From Anaerolineaceae bacterium (lineage in GTDB: Bacteria > Chloroflexota > Anaerolineae > Aggregatilineales > Phototrophicaceae): 64,000 nt of DNA. A program made the translations under genes and the position numbers. Location: contig JAPOVC010000006.1 in the NCBI GenBank assembly GCA_026708325.1, positions 62,001-126,000 on the forward strand, given 5' to 3'. The first letter of the stretch is position 1. Each line of letters begins with the position of its first letter. Under the pieces are notes generated by a model. It did not search any database. It had not been told where the DNA came from and saw only the letters and a list, made by a program, of their open reading frames with translations. Positions 42,115 through 51,654 of this stretch are shown in pieces.

Positions 42115-42843
42115 TCAGCAGTCGTCGCAAACGAGGGTGCCGATGCCGGACCGGCCCTTGACGGCCTGCAGGAGGTCATCGCCATCGAAGAAGTTAATCA
42201 CGAGGATGGGCATCTGGTTTTCCTCGCAAACGGTGAAGGCGGTCATGTCCATCACTTCCAGCTTGTCACGCAGCACCTGGCCGTAGTCGAGGCGCTCGAA
42301 ACGCTGCGCGTCGGGATGCCGGACGGGATCGGCCGAGTAAATGCCGTTGACCTTGGTGGCCTTGATGACGATGTCCGCGCTGATTTCCGAAGCGCGCAGG
42401 GCAGCGGCGGTGTCGGTGGTGAAATAGGGGTTGCCGAGGCCGCCGGCGAGGATGACCACGCGCGACTTTTCCAGGTGGCGAATGGCGCGCAGGCGAATAT
42501 AGGGCTCGGCGACGGCATTCATCTGCACGGCGGTCTGAACGCGGGTGCGCACGTCGAGGCGCTCCAGGGCGTCCTGCAGGGCAAGCGCGTTCATGACCGT
42601 GCCGACCATGCCAATGTAATGGGAGGTGGGCTCGTCCATACCACGGGCGACGCCGGTGGTCCCGCGCCACAGGTTGCCGCCACCGATGACGACGGCGATC
42701 TGCACGCCGAGTTCATGCACGTCCCGTAGCTTGCGGGCGATTTCGTCGGCGCGCTCCGGATCGATGCCGTGCCCGTCTTCGGCCGCGAGCGCCTCGCCGC
42801 TCAGTTTGAGGACGATCCGGCGATAGATGCTAGCTGGCGCCAT
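42115..42843 (-). CDS. pyrH: UMP kinase
   Basis: A 242-aa amino-acid-kinase-fold enzyme that makes UDP from UMP. It has VLKLSGEAL, the VIGGGNLWRG block, and AGGLGNPYFTTDTAA, which is typical of bacterial PyrH. The start ATG at 42843 lies inside the tsf 3' end (14-nt overlap), so translation is coupled. The order rpsB-tsf-pyrH is widely conserved; frr is not present after it here. Confidence 0.95.
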   Translation of the reverse strand: MAPASIYRRIVLKLSGEALAAEDGHGIDPERADEIARKLRDVHELGVQIAVVIGGGNLWRGTTGVARGMDEPTSHYIGMVGTVMNALALQDALERLDVRTRVQTAVQMNAVAEPYIRLRAIRHLEKSRVVILAGGLGNPYFTTDTAAALRASEISADIVIKATKVNGIYSADPVRHPDAQRFERLDYGQVLRDKLEVMDMTAFTVCEENQMPILVINFFDGDDLLQAVKGRSGIGTLVCDDC

Positions 42844-43462
42844 TGCCGTCCTCGCCCACGGCAAAGCGGGCAAAGCGGCGAATCTCCATACTTTCGCCCA
42901 GCAGCGCCACGGCTTCGGCAAGGGCCTCGGCCACGGTCTTCGAGTCGTCCAGCAGGAATTCCTGTTCCATCAGGACGATGCCGGCGAAGAACTTGCCCAT
43001 ACGGCCCTCAATGATCTTCTGAAGAATGGCCTCGGGCTTGCGAGCATTCTTCTCGTCCTCCTGCAGGATGCGCATTTGCAGGTCCCGCTCGGCCTGTACG
43101 ACGGCCTCCGGCACGTCTTCGCGGCGGACGTACTCCGGCGCCATGTTGGCGATGTGCAGGGCGACGTTGCGGGCGAATTCCTGAAAGGGCGCGGCGCTGG
43201 CGACGAAATCGGTCTCGCAATTGACTTCCACCATGACGCCCAGGCGATGGTTGAAGTGTTGGTAGGTCTGGATGACGCCTTCGTTCATGGCGCGCCCGGC
43301 GCCCAGCTTTTTGGCCGCGCTGGCCAGGCCCTTCTCCCGCAAAAAGTCAATCGCACCGTCGAAGTTGCCGTCGCTGGCCTGCAGCGCCTTCTTGCAATCC
43401 AGCGGGCCGGCCCCGGTGACGGCGCGCAACTCCTTGACCATGGAGGCGGTGATTTGGGTCAT
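42830..43462 (-). CDS. tsf: Elongation factor Ts
   Basis: A 210-aa EF-Tu guanine-nucleotide exchange factor. The N-terminal UBA-like domain carries [19 protein letters not shown] and the core carries [11 protein letters not shown]. It is the short form (about 200 aa) also found in Thermus and many Chloroflexota, compared with ~280 aa in E. coli. It overlaps rpsB by 4 nt. Confidence 0.96.
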   Translation of the reverse strand: MTQITASMVKELRAVTGAGPLDCKKALQASDGNFDGAIDFLREKGLASAAKKLGAGRAMNEGVIQTYQHFNHRLGVMVEVNCETDFVASAAPFQEFARNVALHIANMAPEYVRREDVPEAVVQAERDLQMRILQEDEKNARKPEAILQKIIEGRMGKFFAGIVLMEQEFLLDDSKTVAEALAEAVALLGESMEIRRFARFAVGEDGNGAS

Positions 43463-44412
43463 GACTGACTCTCGTCCCTTTCTGTGGCTTCAGCCGGCGC
43501 TTCCGGCGCTTCCGGGGCTGCGGGCTCGGGACCCGCGGCAGGTTCCTGTGTGGTCTGGCTCGTTGCTGCGGGGGTCTCCTCCTCGAAGAGGTTGGCATCG
43601 CGCAGCTTGGCGAGGGTGGCTTCGCCGAGGAACTGCTCGTCGTCGGCATCCTCGCCGTCGCCTTCGTATTCGATGCTGACGTATTCCGGCACGGCCGTGT
43701 CTTCCATCTCGTCCTCGTCGGCCTTGCGCATGGCCTGACCTTCCAGCACGGCGTCGCTGACGGCCTTGACCAAAAGGTTGATGGCGCGCACGGCGTCGTC
43801 GTTGGCGGGGATGATGTAGTCGATCTCGTCCGGGTTGCTGTTGGTATCGACGAGGGCGATGACGGGCACGTTGAGAATGTTGGCTTCCTTGACGGCGGTC
43901 GCCTCCCGCACCGTATCGACGATGAGCAGCATGTCGGGTGGCCGCTGCATTTCGCGGATGCCGCCCAGACGCAGTTGCAGCTTGTCAATCTTGCGCTGCA
44001 GCATCAACGCTTCCTTCTTGGTGAGCAGGTCGAACTCACCGGCGTCGCGCCGCTTCTCCAGGTTCTTGAGCGTATCAATACGTTCACGGATGGTGCGCCA
44101 GTTGGTGAGGGTGCCGCCCAGCCAGCGATGGTTGACGTAGGGCATGCCGCAACGCTCGGCCTCGCGCCTGACCGTCTCCTGGGCCTGGCGCTTGGTGCCG
44201 ACGAAGAGGATGCTGCCGCCACCGGCGACGAGGTCGCGCACCATGTCATGAAAGCGATTGATATTGACGATCGTTTGCTGGAGATCGATGATGTGAATGC
44301 CGTTGCGCTCGGTGAAGATCCAGGGTCTCATGCGCGGGTTCCAGGTGGAAGTGCGGTGACCGAAATGGACCCCGGTCTCCAGCAAGGCGCGCATCGTAAC
44401 GGTGGAAGGCAT
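43459..44412 (-). CDS. rpsB: 30S ribosomal protein S2 with long acidic C-terminal extension
   Basis: A 317-aa protein. Residues 1-~235 are canonical S2 ([19 protein letters not shown], then [11 protein letters not shown] and [24 protein letters not shown]). The remaining ~80 residues are Glu/Asp/Ala/Pro-rich and would project from the small subunit. AGGAGTGA lies just before the ATG. First gene of the rpsB-tsf-pyrH operon. Confidence 0.96.
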   Translation of the reverse strand: MPSTVTMRALLETGVHFGHRTSTWNPRMRPWIFTERNGIHIIDLQQTIVNINRFHDMVRDLVAGGGSILFVGTKRQAQETVRREAERCGMPYVNHRWLGGTLTNWRTIRERIDTLKNLEKRRDAGEFDLLTKKEALMLQRKIDKLQLRLGGIREMQRPPDMLLIVDTVREATAVKEANILNVPVIALVDTNSNPDEIDYIIPANDDAVRAINLLVKAVSDAVLEGQAMRKADEDEMEDTAVPEYVSIEYEGDGEDADDEQFLGEATLAKLRDANLFEEETPAATSQTTQEPAAGPEPAAPEAPEAPAEATERDESQS

Positions 44413-44452
44413 GGGTCACTCCTGAAGTGTTTGGTCGATCATGCCCTTCATC

Positions 44453-44490
44453 CTGCGGCGCAATCCCTGTTGGGACAACACCTGCCGCAG
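44453..44490 (-). promoter_or_regulatory. Structured 5' leader of rpsB (nested hairpin)
   Basis: In the rpsB leader an outer 7-bp stem CTGCGGC/GCCGCAG (44484-44490 with 44453-44459) encloses an inner 5-bp stem TGTTG/CAACA with a 3-nt loop (44468-44480). It ends about 40 nt before the rpsB start. Structured leaders bound by S2 or S1 regulate rpsB-tsf in other bacteria, so autoregulation is a reasonable inference here. Confidence 0.5.
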
Positions 44491-44540
44491 TCCGGACATG
44501 TGATATTTCCGGCGAGGGCCACGCCTTCGCCGGAGCCGCC

Positions 44541-44569
44541 AGTCTAGCATGGGGCCCGGCAGGGAACAA
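44541..44569 (-). promoter_or_regulatory. rpsB operon promoter
   Basis: On the minus strand TTGTTC (44569-44564), a 17-nt spacer and TAGACT (44546-44541) lie ~130 nt before the rpsB ATG, immediately after the stop of the upstream glycosyltransferase gene. Confidence 0.5.
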
Positions 44570-44590
44570 GCCGTATTCCGCGACCGGTCG

Positions 44591-45319
44591 TCAATGGCGC
44601 GAAGGGCGATAGCGACGGCGCAACTGCCAGACGCTCAGGGCTGCTTCCAGTGCAATGGACAACCCCATCTTGGAGTCGCCGGCCACCCGGTCCGGGAAGT
44701 GAATCGGAATTTCGGCGATGCGGCAGCCCCGTTCGTGGGCCATGCAGATCATCTCTACCTGAAATACGTAGCCGTTGGACACCACCTGATCGATGGCGAG
44801 GGATTCCAGCGCCGACCGCCGCCACAGACGAAAGCCGCCGGTGGCGTCACGCACCGGCAAGCGCAGCAGCAGTCGCACGTAGACGCTGTTGGCCCACCAG
44901 CTGAGCAACTTGCGCGGCCAGCCCCAGTTTTCGTCCACGCTGCCGCCGGGTACGTAACGGGAACCGATGACGACGTCCGCGTCCGCAGCCCTTGCGAGCA
45001 GGTCGGGCAGATAGCGCGGCTGATGCGAAAAATCGCAGTCCATCTGCACGATGTAGTCCGCGTCCGTACGCAATGCTGTCCTGAACCCGTCCAGAGTTGC
45101 CGGACCATAGCCCCTGCGTTGCCGGCGGTGCAACACGGAGACCTGGTCGGGATATTGCCGGGCAAGGTCATCGGCCAGACGACCGGTGCCGTCCGGTGAG
45201 TCATCGTCAGCGACCAGCACGCGCAGATTCTCCACCGGCAGGGCCAGCAGGGCCGAAACCATTTGCGGCAGGTTTTCCGCCTCGTTCCACGTGGGCAGGA
45301 TGACGATGGTTGAAGGCAT
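44591..45319 (-). CDS. GT2 polyprenol-phosphate mannosyltransferase-like protein
   Basis: A 242-aa GT-A glycosyltransferase of the DPM1 type. The N-terminal ILPTWNEAENL, the ADDDSPDGT donor-binding block, the MDCDFSHQP (Asp-x-Asp) metal site and the DATGGFRLW acceptor block are all diagnostic. No C-terminal membrane helices, as in the soluble DPM1 class. It would make polyprenyl-phosphate-mannose or glucose, the donor used by GT39 enzymes such as those at 21202 and 53300. ATG 45319 is preferred; longer in-frame starts run into the divergent gene. Confidence 0.88.
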   Translation of the reverse strand: MPSTIVILPTWNEAENLPQMVSALLALPVENLRVLVADDDSPDGTGRLADDLARQYPDQVSVLHRRQRRGYGPATLDGFRTALRTDADYIVQMDCDFSHQPRYLPDLLARAADADVVIGSRYVPGGSVDENWGWPRKLLSWWANSVYVRLLLRLPVRDATGGFRLWRRSALESLAIDQVVSNGYVFQVEMICMAHERGCRIAEIPIHFPDRVAGDSKMGLSIALEAALSVWQLRRRYRPSRH

Positions 45320-45410
45320 GCAGGCTCCGGCTGCTGTTTCTGACGCACACGCCACGCGCGGCAACCAGATTATGCTATATTCGCGTCGCTGACCATACCT
45401 GCGGAGTCCC

Positions 45411-45908
45411 ATGAATTACGAACTGGAACAGGCGCTGAAGTTGCGCGCGCAGTTACGGGCCGGGGGGCGACGGCTGGTTTTGGGTAACGGTCATTTTGAT
45501 TTGCTGCACAGCGGGCATCTGGACTATCTGGAGCAGGCCCGACGTCTCGGCGACGCGCTGATTGTGGGCGTCAATGGCGATGCCAGCAGCGCGCGTCTGA
45601 AGGGGCCCGGCCGGCCGCTGGTGCCGGCGCTGGAACGGGCGCGCCTGGTGGCGGCGCTCAAACCGGTGACTGCGGTCGTGATCTTCGAGGAAGACGTCGC
45701 CGACGGCCTGATCCGCGCGTTGCGGCCCGAAATCTACGCCAAGGGCGCGGACTACGCCCACAAGCCCCTGCCGGAGCGCGCCACCGCCGAGGCCTGTGGC
45801 GCGCAGTTGGTGCTCATTCCCTTGCGGCCGCAGCGTAGCAGTAGCGGGCTCATCGAAGGGATTCAGGCCTTGCCCGCTGCGGCTCCGTCGTCCGAAGAGG
45901 CTGGATGA
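45411..45908 (+). CDS. HldE-C/RfaE2-like adenylyltransferase
   Basis: A 165-aa cytidylyltransferase-fold protein with GNGHFDLLHSGHLDYLEQA (the HxGH nucleotide-binding motif is HSGH) and KGADYAHK near the C-terminus. It resembles the adenylyltransferase half of HldE that makes ADP-heptose. No heptose kinase domain is fused or adjacent, so the sugar substrate is uncertain. ATATTC/TATGCT-type -10 sequences lie near 45371-45381. Its stop overlaps the MFS gene by 4 nt. Confidence 0.78.
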   Translation: MNYELEQALKLRAQLRAGGRRLVLGNGHFDLLHSGHLDYLEQARRLGDALIVGVNGDASSARLKGPGRPLVPALERARLVAALKPVTAVVIFEEDVADGLIRALRPEIYAKGADYAHKPLPERATAEACGAQLVLIPLRPQRSSSGLIEGIQALPAAAPSSEEAG

Positions 45909-47206
45909 GCGTTTCCGCCCGCCACATCACGGCGGCCGGTTTGCGCGAGCGTGTTTACCGTCGCAACTTCACGCTGTTAACCCTCGACGGCATCCTGTTT
46001 ATGGTGGCGATGGGCATCATCGGCCCGAGCACGGTGATTCCCGACTTTGTGCGGCGGTTGACGGATTCGGAGATCCTGATCGGGCTGTCCGGCAACCTGT
46101 TCCACGCCGGCTACGCCCTGCCGCAGCTCTTTGTGGCGCGGCTCATCGTCCGCAGCGCCCGCAAGAAACGCTGGTTTGTCCTGCCCAACATACCCACGCG
46201 CTGCATCCTGCTGGTCTTTGGGCTGCTGCTCTATCTGCTGGCGGACGAAAGAAAAGAACTCATTCTGCTGGTCTTTTTCCTCTGTTACGCCATCTCCGCC
46301 CTTGGTGACGGCCTGGTGGGGGTCCCCTGGGCGGACATGATTGGCAGCAGCCTGGACAGTCGCTGGCGGTCGCGGCTCTACGGCTTGATGTCCGGCGGCA
46401 CGGCGCTGGTCATGCTGGCCGTGGTGCCCCTGGTTGCGCTTGTGCTGGGCGAACAGGGACCTGGCTTTCCGCACAACTACGCGCTGCTCTTCGCCGCGTC
46501 CGGAACGGTATTTGCGCTTTCCATTCTGCCGGGCGTGTTTCTGCGTGAATTGCCGGGCCCGCCGGCGCGTGAGCGCGTGCCGGCCTTTACCGAGTTTCTG
46601 CCTCAACTGGGACGCCTGCTGCGCGCTGACCCGCAGTTTCGCGCCCTGCTGGTGATCCGGACGCTCACCGGCCTGTTTCTCATGGCCGCACCCTTTTACA
46701 TCGGTTTCGCGACGCTGCGCCTGGGGCTCTCCAGTGAGGTGGCGGTGCCGACCCTGCTGCTGATGCAGACCCTGGGCACAACCAGCGGGGCGCTGCTCTA
46801 TATGTGGCTGGGCGCGCGCAACAACGTGCTGTACCTGCGCCTGGCCCTGGCGGCGTCGGTGCTGCTGCCGCTAAGCGCCCTGCTGGCGGCGACGCTCGGG
46901 CCCGTCTCGCTGGCCCTGGGATTCCTCATCTCCGGTCTGGCGACCTCCAACCTCTTCTTCGGTTACCAGAACTGGCTGGTGGAGCACTCGGCGCCCGGCG
47001 ACCGGCCCGCCTGCATCGGGCTGGCGAACACGACCTCGGCCGTCGTCACGCTTTGCTCTCCGCTGATCGGCGGCAGCATTGCCCGCCTGGCGGGATTCGA
47101 GACCCTGTTTGTCGTGTCGCTGCTGCTGGCGCTGACTGCCTTGCTGGTGTTGCTGCGCTTCATCCGGCGGCCGCGGCATTTGCAGCCCGCGACGAGCGTG
47201 GCCTGA
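45905..47206 (+). CDS. Major facilitator superfamily transporter
   Basis: A 433-aa protein with about 12 hydrophobic helices and a cytoplasmic loop near the centre. The loop after TM2 (RLIVRSARKKRWFV) is basic and resembles the MFS signature. No ligand-specific motif is recognised. It is coupled to the adenylyltransferase gene by ATGA overlap and converges on guaA. Confidence 0.8.
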   Translation: MSVSARHITAAGLRERVYRRNFTLLTLDGILFMVAMGIIGPSTVIPDFVRRLTDSEILIGLSGNLFHAGYALPQLFVARLIVRSARKKRWFVLPNIPTRCILLVFGLLLYLLADERKELILLVFFLCYAISALGDGLVGVPWADMIGSSLDSRWRSRLYGLMSGGTALVMLAVVPLVALVLGEQGPGFPHNYALLFAASGTVFALSILPGVFLRELPGPPARERVPAFTEFLPQLGRLLRADPQFRALLVIRTLTGLFLMAAPFYIGFATLRLGLSSEVAVPTLLLMQTLGTTSGALLYMWLGARNNVLYLRLALAASVLLPLSALLAATLGPVSLALGFLISGLATSNLFFGYQNWLVEHSAPGDRPACIGLANTTSAVVTLCSPLIGGSIARLAGFETLFVVSLLLALTALLVLLRFIRRPRHLQPATSVA

Positions 47207-47221
47207 AGGGCGGGGCCGCGC

Positions 47222-48772
47222 TCACTCCCACTCGATGGTGCCGGGCGGCTTGCTGGTGATGTCGTAGACGACCCGGTTGACGCCGCGCACCTCGTTGACG
47301 ATGCGCCGGCTCACACGGGCCAGCAGTTCATGGTCGAGGCGCGACCAGTCGGCGGTCATGAAGTCGTCGGTGGTCACGGAGCGCAGGGCGATAACCTCTT
47401 CCCAGCTGCGCCGGTCGCCCTGAACACCCACGCTGCGCACCGGCAAGAGGACGGCGAAGGACTGTGCGGTTTCGTCTCGCAGCATGTCGGCGGCAGCCAG
47501 CTCTTCCAGGAAAATCGCGTCGGCCGCGCGCAGTATGGCCAGCCGCGATTCCCTGACCTGCCCCAGGCAACGGACGGCGAGACCCGGGCCGGGAAAGGGC
47601 TGGCGCCAGACCATGCTCTCGGGCAGGCCCAGCGCCGTGCCCACCTGGCGCACCTCATCCTTGAACAGGTCGCGCAGGGGTTCGATCAACTCAAATTGCA
47701 TGTCCGCGGGCAAGCCGCCGACGTTGTGGTGACTTTTGATGTTGCGGGCGTCGGCGCTGTCGGCCGCGCTTTCGATCACGTCCGGGTAAATGGTCCCCTG
47801 CGCCAGAAACTTCACGCCCTGCAAGGCGCGGGCTTCGCCGGCAAAGCGTTCGATGAACAGCGCGCCGATGATCTTGCGCTTGGCTTCCGGTTCGGTGATG
47901 CCCTGCAGGGCCTTCAGAAAGTCGTCGGCAGCGTCGACCGCCCGCAGTTGCGGCCCGAGGCGCACGCGAAAGAGGTCCACCACGTCGCGGGCCTCGTCCC
48001 GGCGCAACAGGCCGTTGTCGACAAAAATCGCCGTCATCTGCTCGCCGATGGCCCGTTGCAGCAGGGCGGCCGTCACCGAGGAGTCGACGCCGCCGCTCAA
48101 TCCCAGCAACACCTTCCGGTCCCTGACCTGATCGCGAATGTCCGCGATGGCATCGTCGATGAAAGCTTGTGGCGACCAGTCCGCCCGGCAATGGCAAATG
48201 GAGAAGAGGAAATTGCGCAACAGGCGCTCGCCCTGTGGCGTGTGTTTGACCTCCGGGTGAAATTGTACGCCGTAGTGGCGCCGCCCTGCGTGGCCGACAA
48301 CGGCGTCCGGCGAGTTGGCGGAGGAAGCCAGCGAAGAGAAACCCGCCGGCAGTGAGGCGACGCGGTCGCCATGCGACATCCACACCTGCATGGGGGAGGG
48401 CAGGCCCTGTAGCAGGGGGTCGCCCGCCTGATGGTCAATGCTCGCCGGGCCGTACTCCCTTTCACCGGCGCTAACGACTGCTCCGCCCCCGGCCTGCACG
48501 AGGAGTTGCATGCCGTAGCAGATCCCCAGCAGGGGCAGGCCGCAGCTCAGCACATGGCGCGGCAATCGGGGCGCGCCGGCCTCGTAGACGCTGGCCGGGC
48601 CGCCGGAGAGCACAATGCCGCGGGGCCGGTGTTGCATAATCTGGCCGGGGTCTGCGTCTCGGGGATGCACGGCCGAGTAGACGCCCAGTTCACGAACGCG
48701 ACGGGCGATCAGTTGTGTGTATTGGGAGCCAAAATCCAGAATGGCGATGCCGCCGCCGCGCGCATCGCTCAT
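47222..48772 (-). CDS. guaA: GMP synthase (glutamine-hydrolysing)
   Basis: A 516-aa two-domain enzyme that makes GMP from XMP. The class I amidotransferase domain has DFGSQYTQ and GICYGMQ (Cys85), with the His-Pro-Glu of the triad in FHPEVKHT. The ATP pyrophosphatase P-loop is LSGGVDSS. The C-terminal dimerisation domain ends in KPPGTIEWE, as usual. It overlaps xpt by 4 nt, forming a purine salvage pair. Confidence 0.97.
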   Translation of the reverse strand: MSDARGGGIAILDFGSQYTQLIARRVRELGVYSAVHPRDADPGQIMQHRPRGIVLSGGPASVYEAGAPRLPRHVLSCGLPLLGICYGMQLLVQAGGGAVVSAGEREYGPASIDHQAGDPLLQGLPSPMQVWMSHGDRVASLPAGFSSLASSANSPDAVVGHAGRRHYGVQFHPEVKHTPQGERLLRNFLFSICHCRADWSPQAFIDDAIADIRDQVRDRKVLLGLSGGVDSSVTAALLQRAIGEQMTAIFVDNGLLRRDEARDVVDLFRVRLGPQLRAVDAADDFLKALQGITEPEAKRKIIGALFIERFAGEARALQGVKFLAQGTIYPDVIESAADSADARNIKSHHNVGGLPADMQFELIEPLRDLFKDEVRQVGTALGLPESMVWRQPFPGPGLAVRCLGQVRESRLAILRAADAIFLEELAAADMLRDETAQSFAVLLPVRSVGVQGDRRSWEEVIALRSVTTDDFMTADWSRLDHELLARVSRRIVNEVRGVNRVVYDITSKPPGTIEWE

Positions 48773-49350
48773 GGCGCCAGAACAATCTGTCCATCCTGCA
48801 TGCTGGTGACCACGGCAAGGGCCTCCACCGGGACATCCCTGAAGCCTGAGGAGGACAGGCAGGCCCGACCCTGCTCGAAGGACTTTTCGATGACCACGCC
48901 AACGCCCGCCACCGTGGCCTGCGCGCTGACGACCATGCGCAGCATGGCGAGGGTGGTGAGCCCGCTGGCGAGGAAGTCGTCGATGACCAGCACCTGTTCA
49001 CCGGCGTGCAGAAACTCCGCCGCCACCATGAGCGTGACCTCGCCGCCACGCGTATGGCTGGGGGCGGTTTCCAGGTACACGGGGCCGGACATGGTGATGG
49101 GTTTGTGCTTGCGCGCGTAAACGACGGGCACGTTCAGCGACAGTCCCGTCGCCAGCGCCGGCGCGATGCCCGAGACTTCGCAGGTCAGGATGCGGTCCAC
49201 GGACGCAGAACGGAAACGCCGCGCCATTTCCTGCCCGATGGCTCGCATCAGGCCCGGGTCAATTTGATGGTTGAGGATGTGGTCGACCTTGAGAATGCCG
49301 TGGCCCAGGTTCAGGCCACCGCCCTGTATCGCCTCCGCCAGTTGCTGCAT
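48769..49350 (-). CDS. xpt: Xanthine phosphoribosyltransferase
   Basis: A 193-aa PRTase. The PRPP-binding motif is [11 protein letters not shown], and the block NHQIDPGLM together with [11 protein letters not shown] marks the Xpt family of Bacillus type. It converts xanthine to XMP, the substrate of GuaA encoded next. Upstream region 49351-49404 is only 54 nt; I see no purine riboswitch in it. Confidence 0.93.
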   Translation of the reverse strand: MQQLAEAIQGGGLNLGHGILKVDHILNHQIDPGLMRAIGQEMARRFRSASVDRILTCEVSGIAPALATGLSLNVPVVYARKHKPITMSGPVYLETAPSHTRGGEVTLMVAAEFLHAGEQVLVIDDFLASGLTTLAMLRMVVSAQATVAGVGVVIEKSFEQGRACLSSSGFRDVPVEALAVVTSMQDGQIVLAP

Positions 49351-49404
49351 GGACGTCGCAAACCTCCTTGCACAGCGCTGAAAAGGGTCGGTGCCCAGCC
49401 GCGC

Positions 49405-49746
49405 TCAGGTCGCCGTCGGCGTGCTTCCGCCATCCTCTTCGTAGACTTCGGCGAAGACCATTTCGAAGGAGCCGGCGGGCAAACGACCCAGTTCCTGGCC
49501 GGCCTTCTGCCCCGCGTTTGACGTGAGGGCGGTCTCCATTTTGGCGCGGTCGTCGAAATAAAGTTCGAGAATGCGAAAGAGTTGCGTCTCGCCGACCGGG
49601 CTGCCGAGGATGTCGATCACCTGGCGGCGGCTGATGTTGGGCATCTTCTCCACCAGCGAAAAGAAGTCGTTGTAGATGTCCTCGAATTCTCCCGCTTCCT
49701 GTGGCTTGCCAAAGAGAATCATGAACTTGCTCATGAAGCTGGACAT
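49405..49746 (-). CDS. Small EthD/dimeric alpha-beta-barrel-like protein
   Basis: A 113-aa protein with a ferredoxin-like beta-alpha-beta pattern (KFMILFGKPQEAGEFEDIYN at the start and FRILELYFDD in the middle) typical of EthD or stress-response A/B barrel proteins. ATG 49746 has GCGAGG upstream; an in-frame ATG four codons later is possible. No catalytic residue can be assigned. Confidence 0.6.
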   Translation of the reverse strand: MSSFMSKFMILFGKPQEAGEFEDIYNDFFSLVEKMPNISRRQVIDILGSPVGETQLFRILELYFDDRAKMETALTSNAGQKAGQELGRLPAGSFEMVFAEVYEEDGGSTPTAT

Positions 49747-49828
49747 GGCGCCTCGCTGTGTCCCGGCGGCGTGGGGCCCAGTATACCCCCCGCCGGGGCG
49801 TGGCAGAACCCTGTGGCCGCCGCGCTGG

Positions 49829-49834
49829 TATACT
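49829..49834 (+). promoter_or_regulatory. -10 element of the adenine deaminase gene
   Basis: TATACT lies 23 nt before the ATG at 49858 and is followed by a strong GGGGAGGTGAG Shine-Dalgarno. The -35 is not clear. Confidence 0.4.
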
Positions 49835-49857
49835 CACCCAAAGCGGGGAGGTGAGCG

Positions 49858-51654
49858 ATGCGCGCGCGCAAGCCATGGCACGAGGTGGCGCCGCAACTGG
49901 TGGACGTGGCGACCGGCCGTGCGCCGGCGGAGCTTGTCGTTCGGGGCGGACGCTGGGTCAACGTGCTGACCCGCGAGCTGCTGCCTGGCATGGATATCGC
50001 CGTCCGCGCAGGGCGCATCGCCTGCATCGTGGCCGACGCCGGCTACTGCATCGGGCCGGACACCCGGGTGATTGAGGCTGCCGGTCTCTGCATGCTGCCC
50101 GGTCTGGCGGATGCCCACATGCACGTGGAAAGCAGCATGTGCACGATCACGGAATACGTGCGCGCCGTGCTGCCGCGCGGCACCACCGCCATCTTCGCCG
50201 ACCCGCACGAAATCGCCAACGTCTTCGGCCTCGACGGCGTGCGCATGATGGTCGAGGAAGCCGCGGCCATGCCGATCAACGTGTTCATCCAGATGCCCTC
50301 CTGCGTACCATCCGCGCCGGGCCTGGAAAACGCGGGCGCGGAGATCACGGCGGAGGACGTGGCGCAGGCCATCCACTGGCCGGGCATCATCGGCCTGGGC
50401 GAAGTGATGAATTTCCCGGCGGTCGCCGCCAACGACGGCGCCATGCGCGACATGATCGCCGCCACCATGCGCAGCGGCAAGACCGTCGGCGGGCACTACG
50501 CCAGCCCCGCGATGGAACGCGAGTTTCACGGCTATCTGGCGGCCGGGCCCGCGGACGACCACGAGACGATGCGGGAGCGCGAGGCGATCGAGCGCGCCCG
50601 TCGCGGTCAGCGCCCGATGATCCGCTACGGTTCCGCCTGGCACGACGTGGCCGCGCAGATCAGGGCCATCACCGAGAGGGGGCTGGACCCGCAGCAATTT
50701 ATTCTCTGCACCGACGACGTGCACGCCGCCACCCTGGTGCAGGAAGGGCACATGGACCGCGTGTTGCGCCACGCCATTGACGAGGGTTGCGATCCCCTGG
50801 TGGCGCTGCAGCTGATGACGATCAACACCGCGCGGCACTTCGGCGTGGACCGCGACCTGGGTTGCCTGGCGCCGGGGCGTTACGCGGACATCGTGCTGGC
50901 CGACAGTCTGGAAGACTTTCGCGCCGCTGCGGTCATCGTCAACGGCGAGCTGGCCGCGCAGGACGGTGACCTTCTGCTGGACCTGCCGCCCTGGCAGCAT
51001 GAACAACGATTCCGCCAGTCCCTGCATCTGGCGCGCGAGCTTGTAGCGACGGACTTTCAACTGCGCGTCGCGCAGGTGAAGGGCGAGGTGCGCGCCAACG
51101 TCATCGGCGTCACGGAGAACCAGGCGCCCACGACCCATCTGCGGCGGCAGTTGCGGGTCGTCGACCACGTGGTGCAGCCGGACCGCGAAAACGACGTCCT
51201 GCGCGCGGCGCTGGTGGAACGCCACCGGGCCACGGGCGAGGTCGTCAACGGCTTTGTCTACGGCTTTGGCTTCAACCTGCCCTGCGCGGTGGCCAGCACG
51301 GTGGCGCACGACAGCCACCATCTGCTGGTGGTGGGCAGCGACGACGGGGACATGGCGCTGGCGGTCAACACCCTGGCGCGGATTGGCGGCGGCGTGGCCG
51401 TGGTGCGCGAGGGCGAAGTGGCGGCCCTCGTCGGCCTGCCGATCGCGGGACTGATGTCCGATCAACGCGCGGAAGTGGTGGCGCAGCAGTCGGCGCAGAT
51501 GCTGGCGGCCATGCGCGAGTGCGGCTGTCGGATGGAGAATGGTTTCATGCAACTGGCCCTGCTGGCGCTGGTGGTCATCCCGGAGTTGCGCCTGTCGGAC
51601 ATGGGCCTGGTGGACGTGACGCGCTTTGAACGCGTGCCGGTGATCGAGGCATGA
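49858..51654 (+). CDS. ade: Adenine deaminase
   Basis: A 598-aa metal-dependent amidohydrolase converting adenine to hypoxanthine. Metal-site block is LADAHMHVESSM, and the motif GTTAIFADPHEIANV, later ILCTDDVHA, is typical of the Ade family. The C-terminal domain has GMALAVNTLARIGGG-like spacing. The genes xpt, guaA and ade together indicate purine salvage. ATGA overlap couples it to the next gene. Confidence 0.93.
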   Translation: MRARKPWHEVAPQLVDVATGRAPAELVVRGGRWVNVLTRELLPGMDIAVRAGRIACIVADAGYCIGPDTRVIEAAGLCMLPGLADAHMHVESSMCTITEYVRAVLPRGTTAIFADPHEIANVFGLDGVRMMVEEAAAMPINVFIQMPSCVPSAPGLENAGAEITAEDVAQAIHWPGIIGLGEVMNFPAVAANDGAMRDMIAATMRSGKTVGGHYASPAMEREFHGYLAAGPADDHETMREREAIERARRGQRPMIRYGSAWHDVAAQIRAITERGLDPQQFILCTDDVHAATLVQEGHMDRVLRHAIDEGCDPLVALQLMTINTARHFGVDRDLGCLAPGRYADIVLADSLEDFRAAAVIVNGELAAQDGDLLLDLPPWQHEQRFRQSLHLARELVATDFQLRVAQVKGEVRANVIGVTENQAPTTHLRRQLRVVDHVVQPDRENDVLRAALVERHRATGEVVNGFVYGFGFNLPCAVASTVAHDSHHLLVVGSDDGDMALAVNTLARIGGGVAVVREGEVAALVGLPIAGLMSDQRAEVVAQQSAQMLAAMRECGCRMENGFMQLALLALVVIPELRLSDMGLVDVTRFERVPVIEA

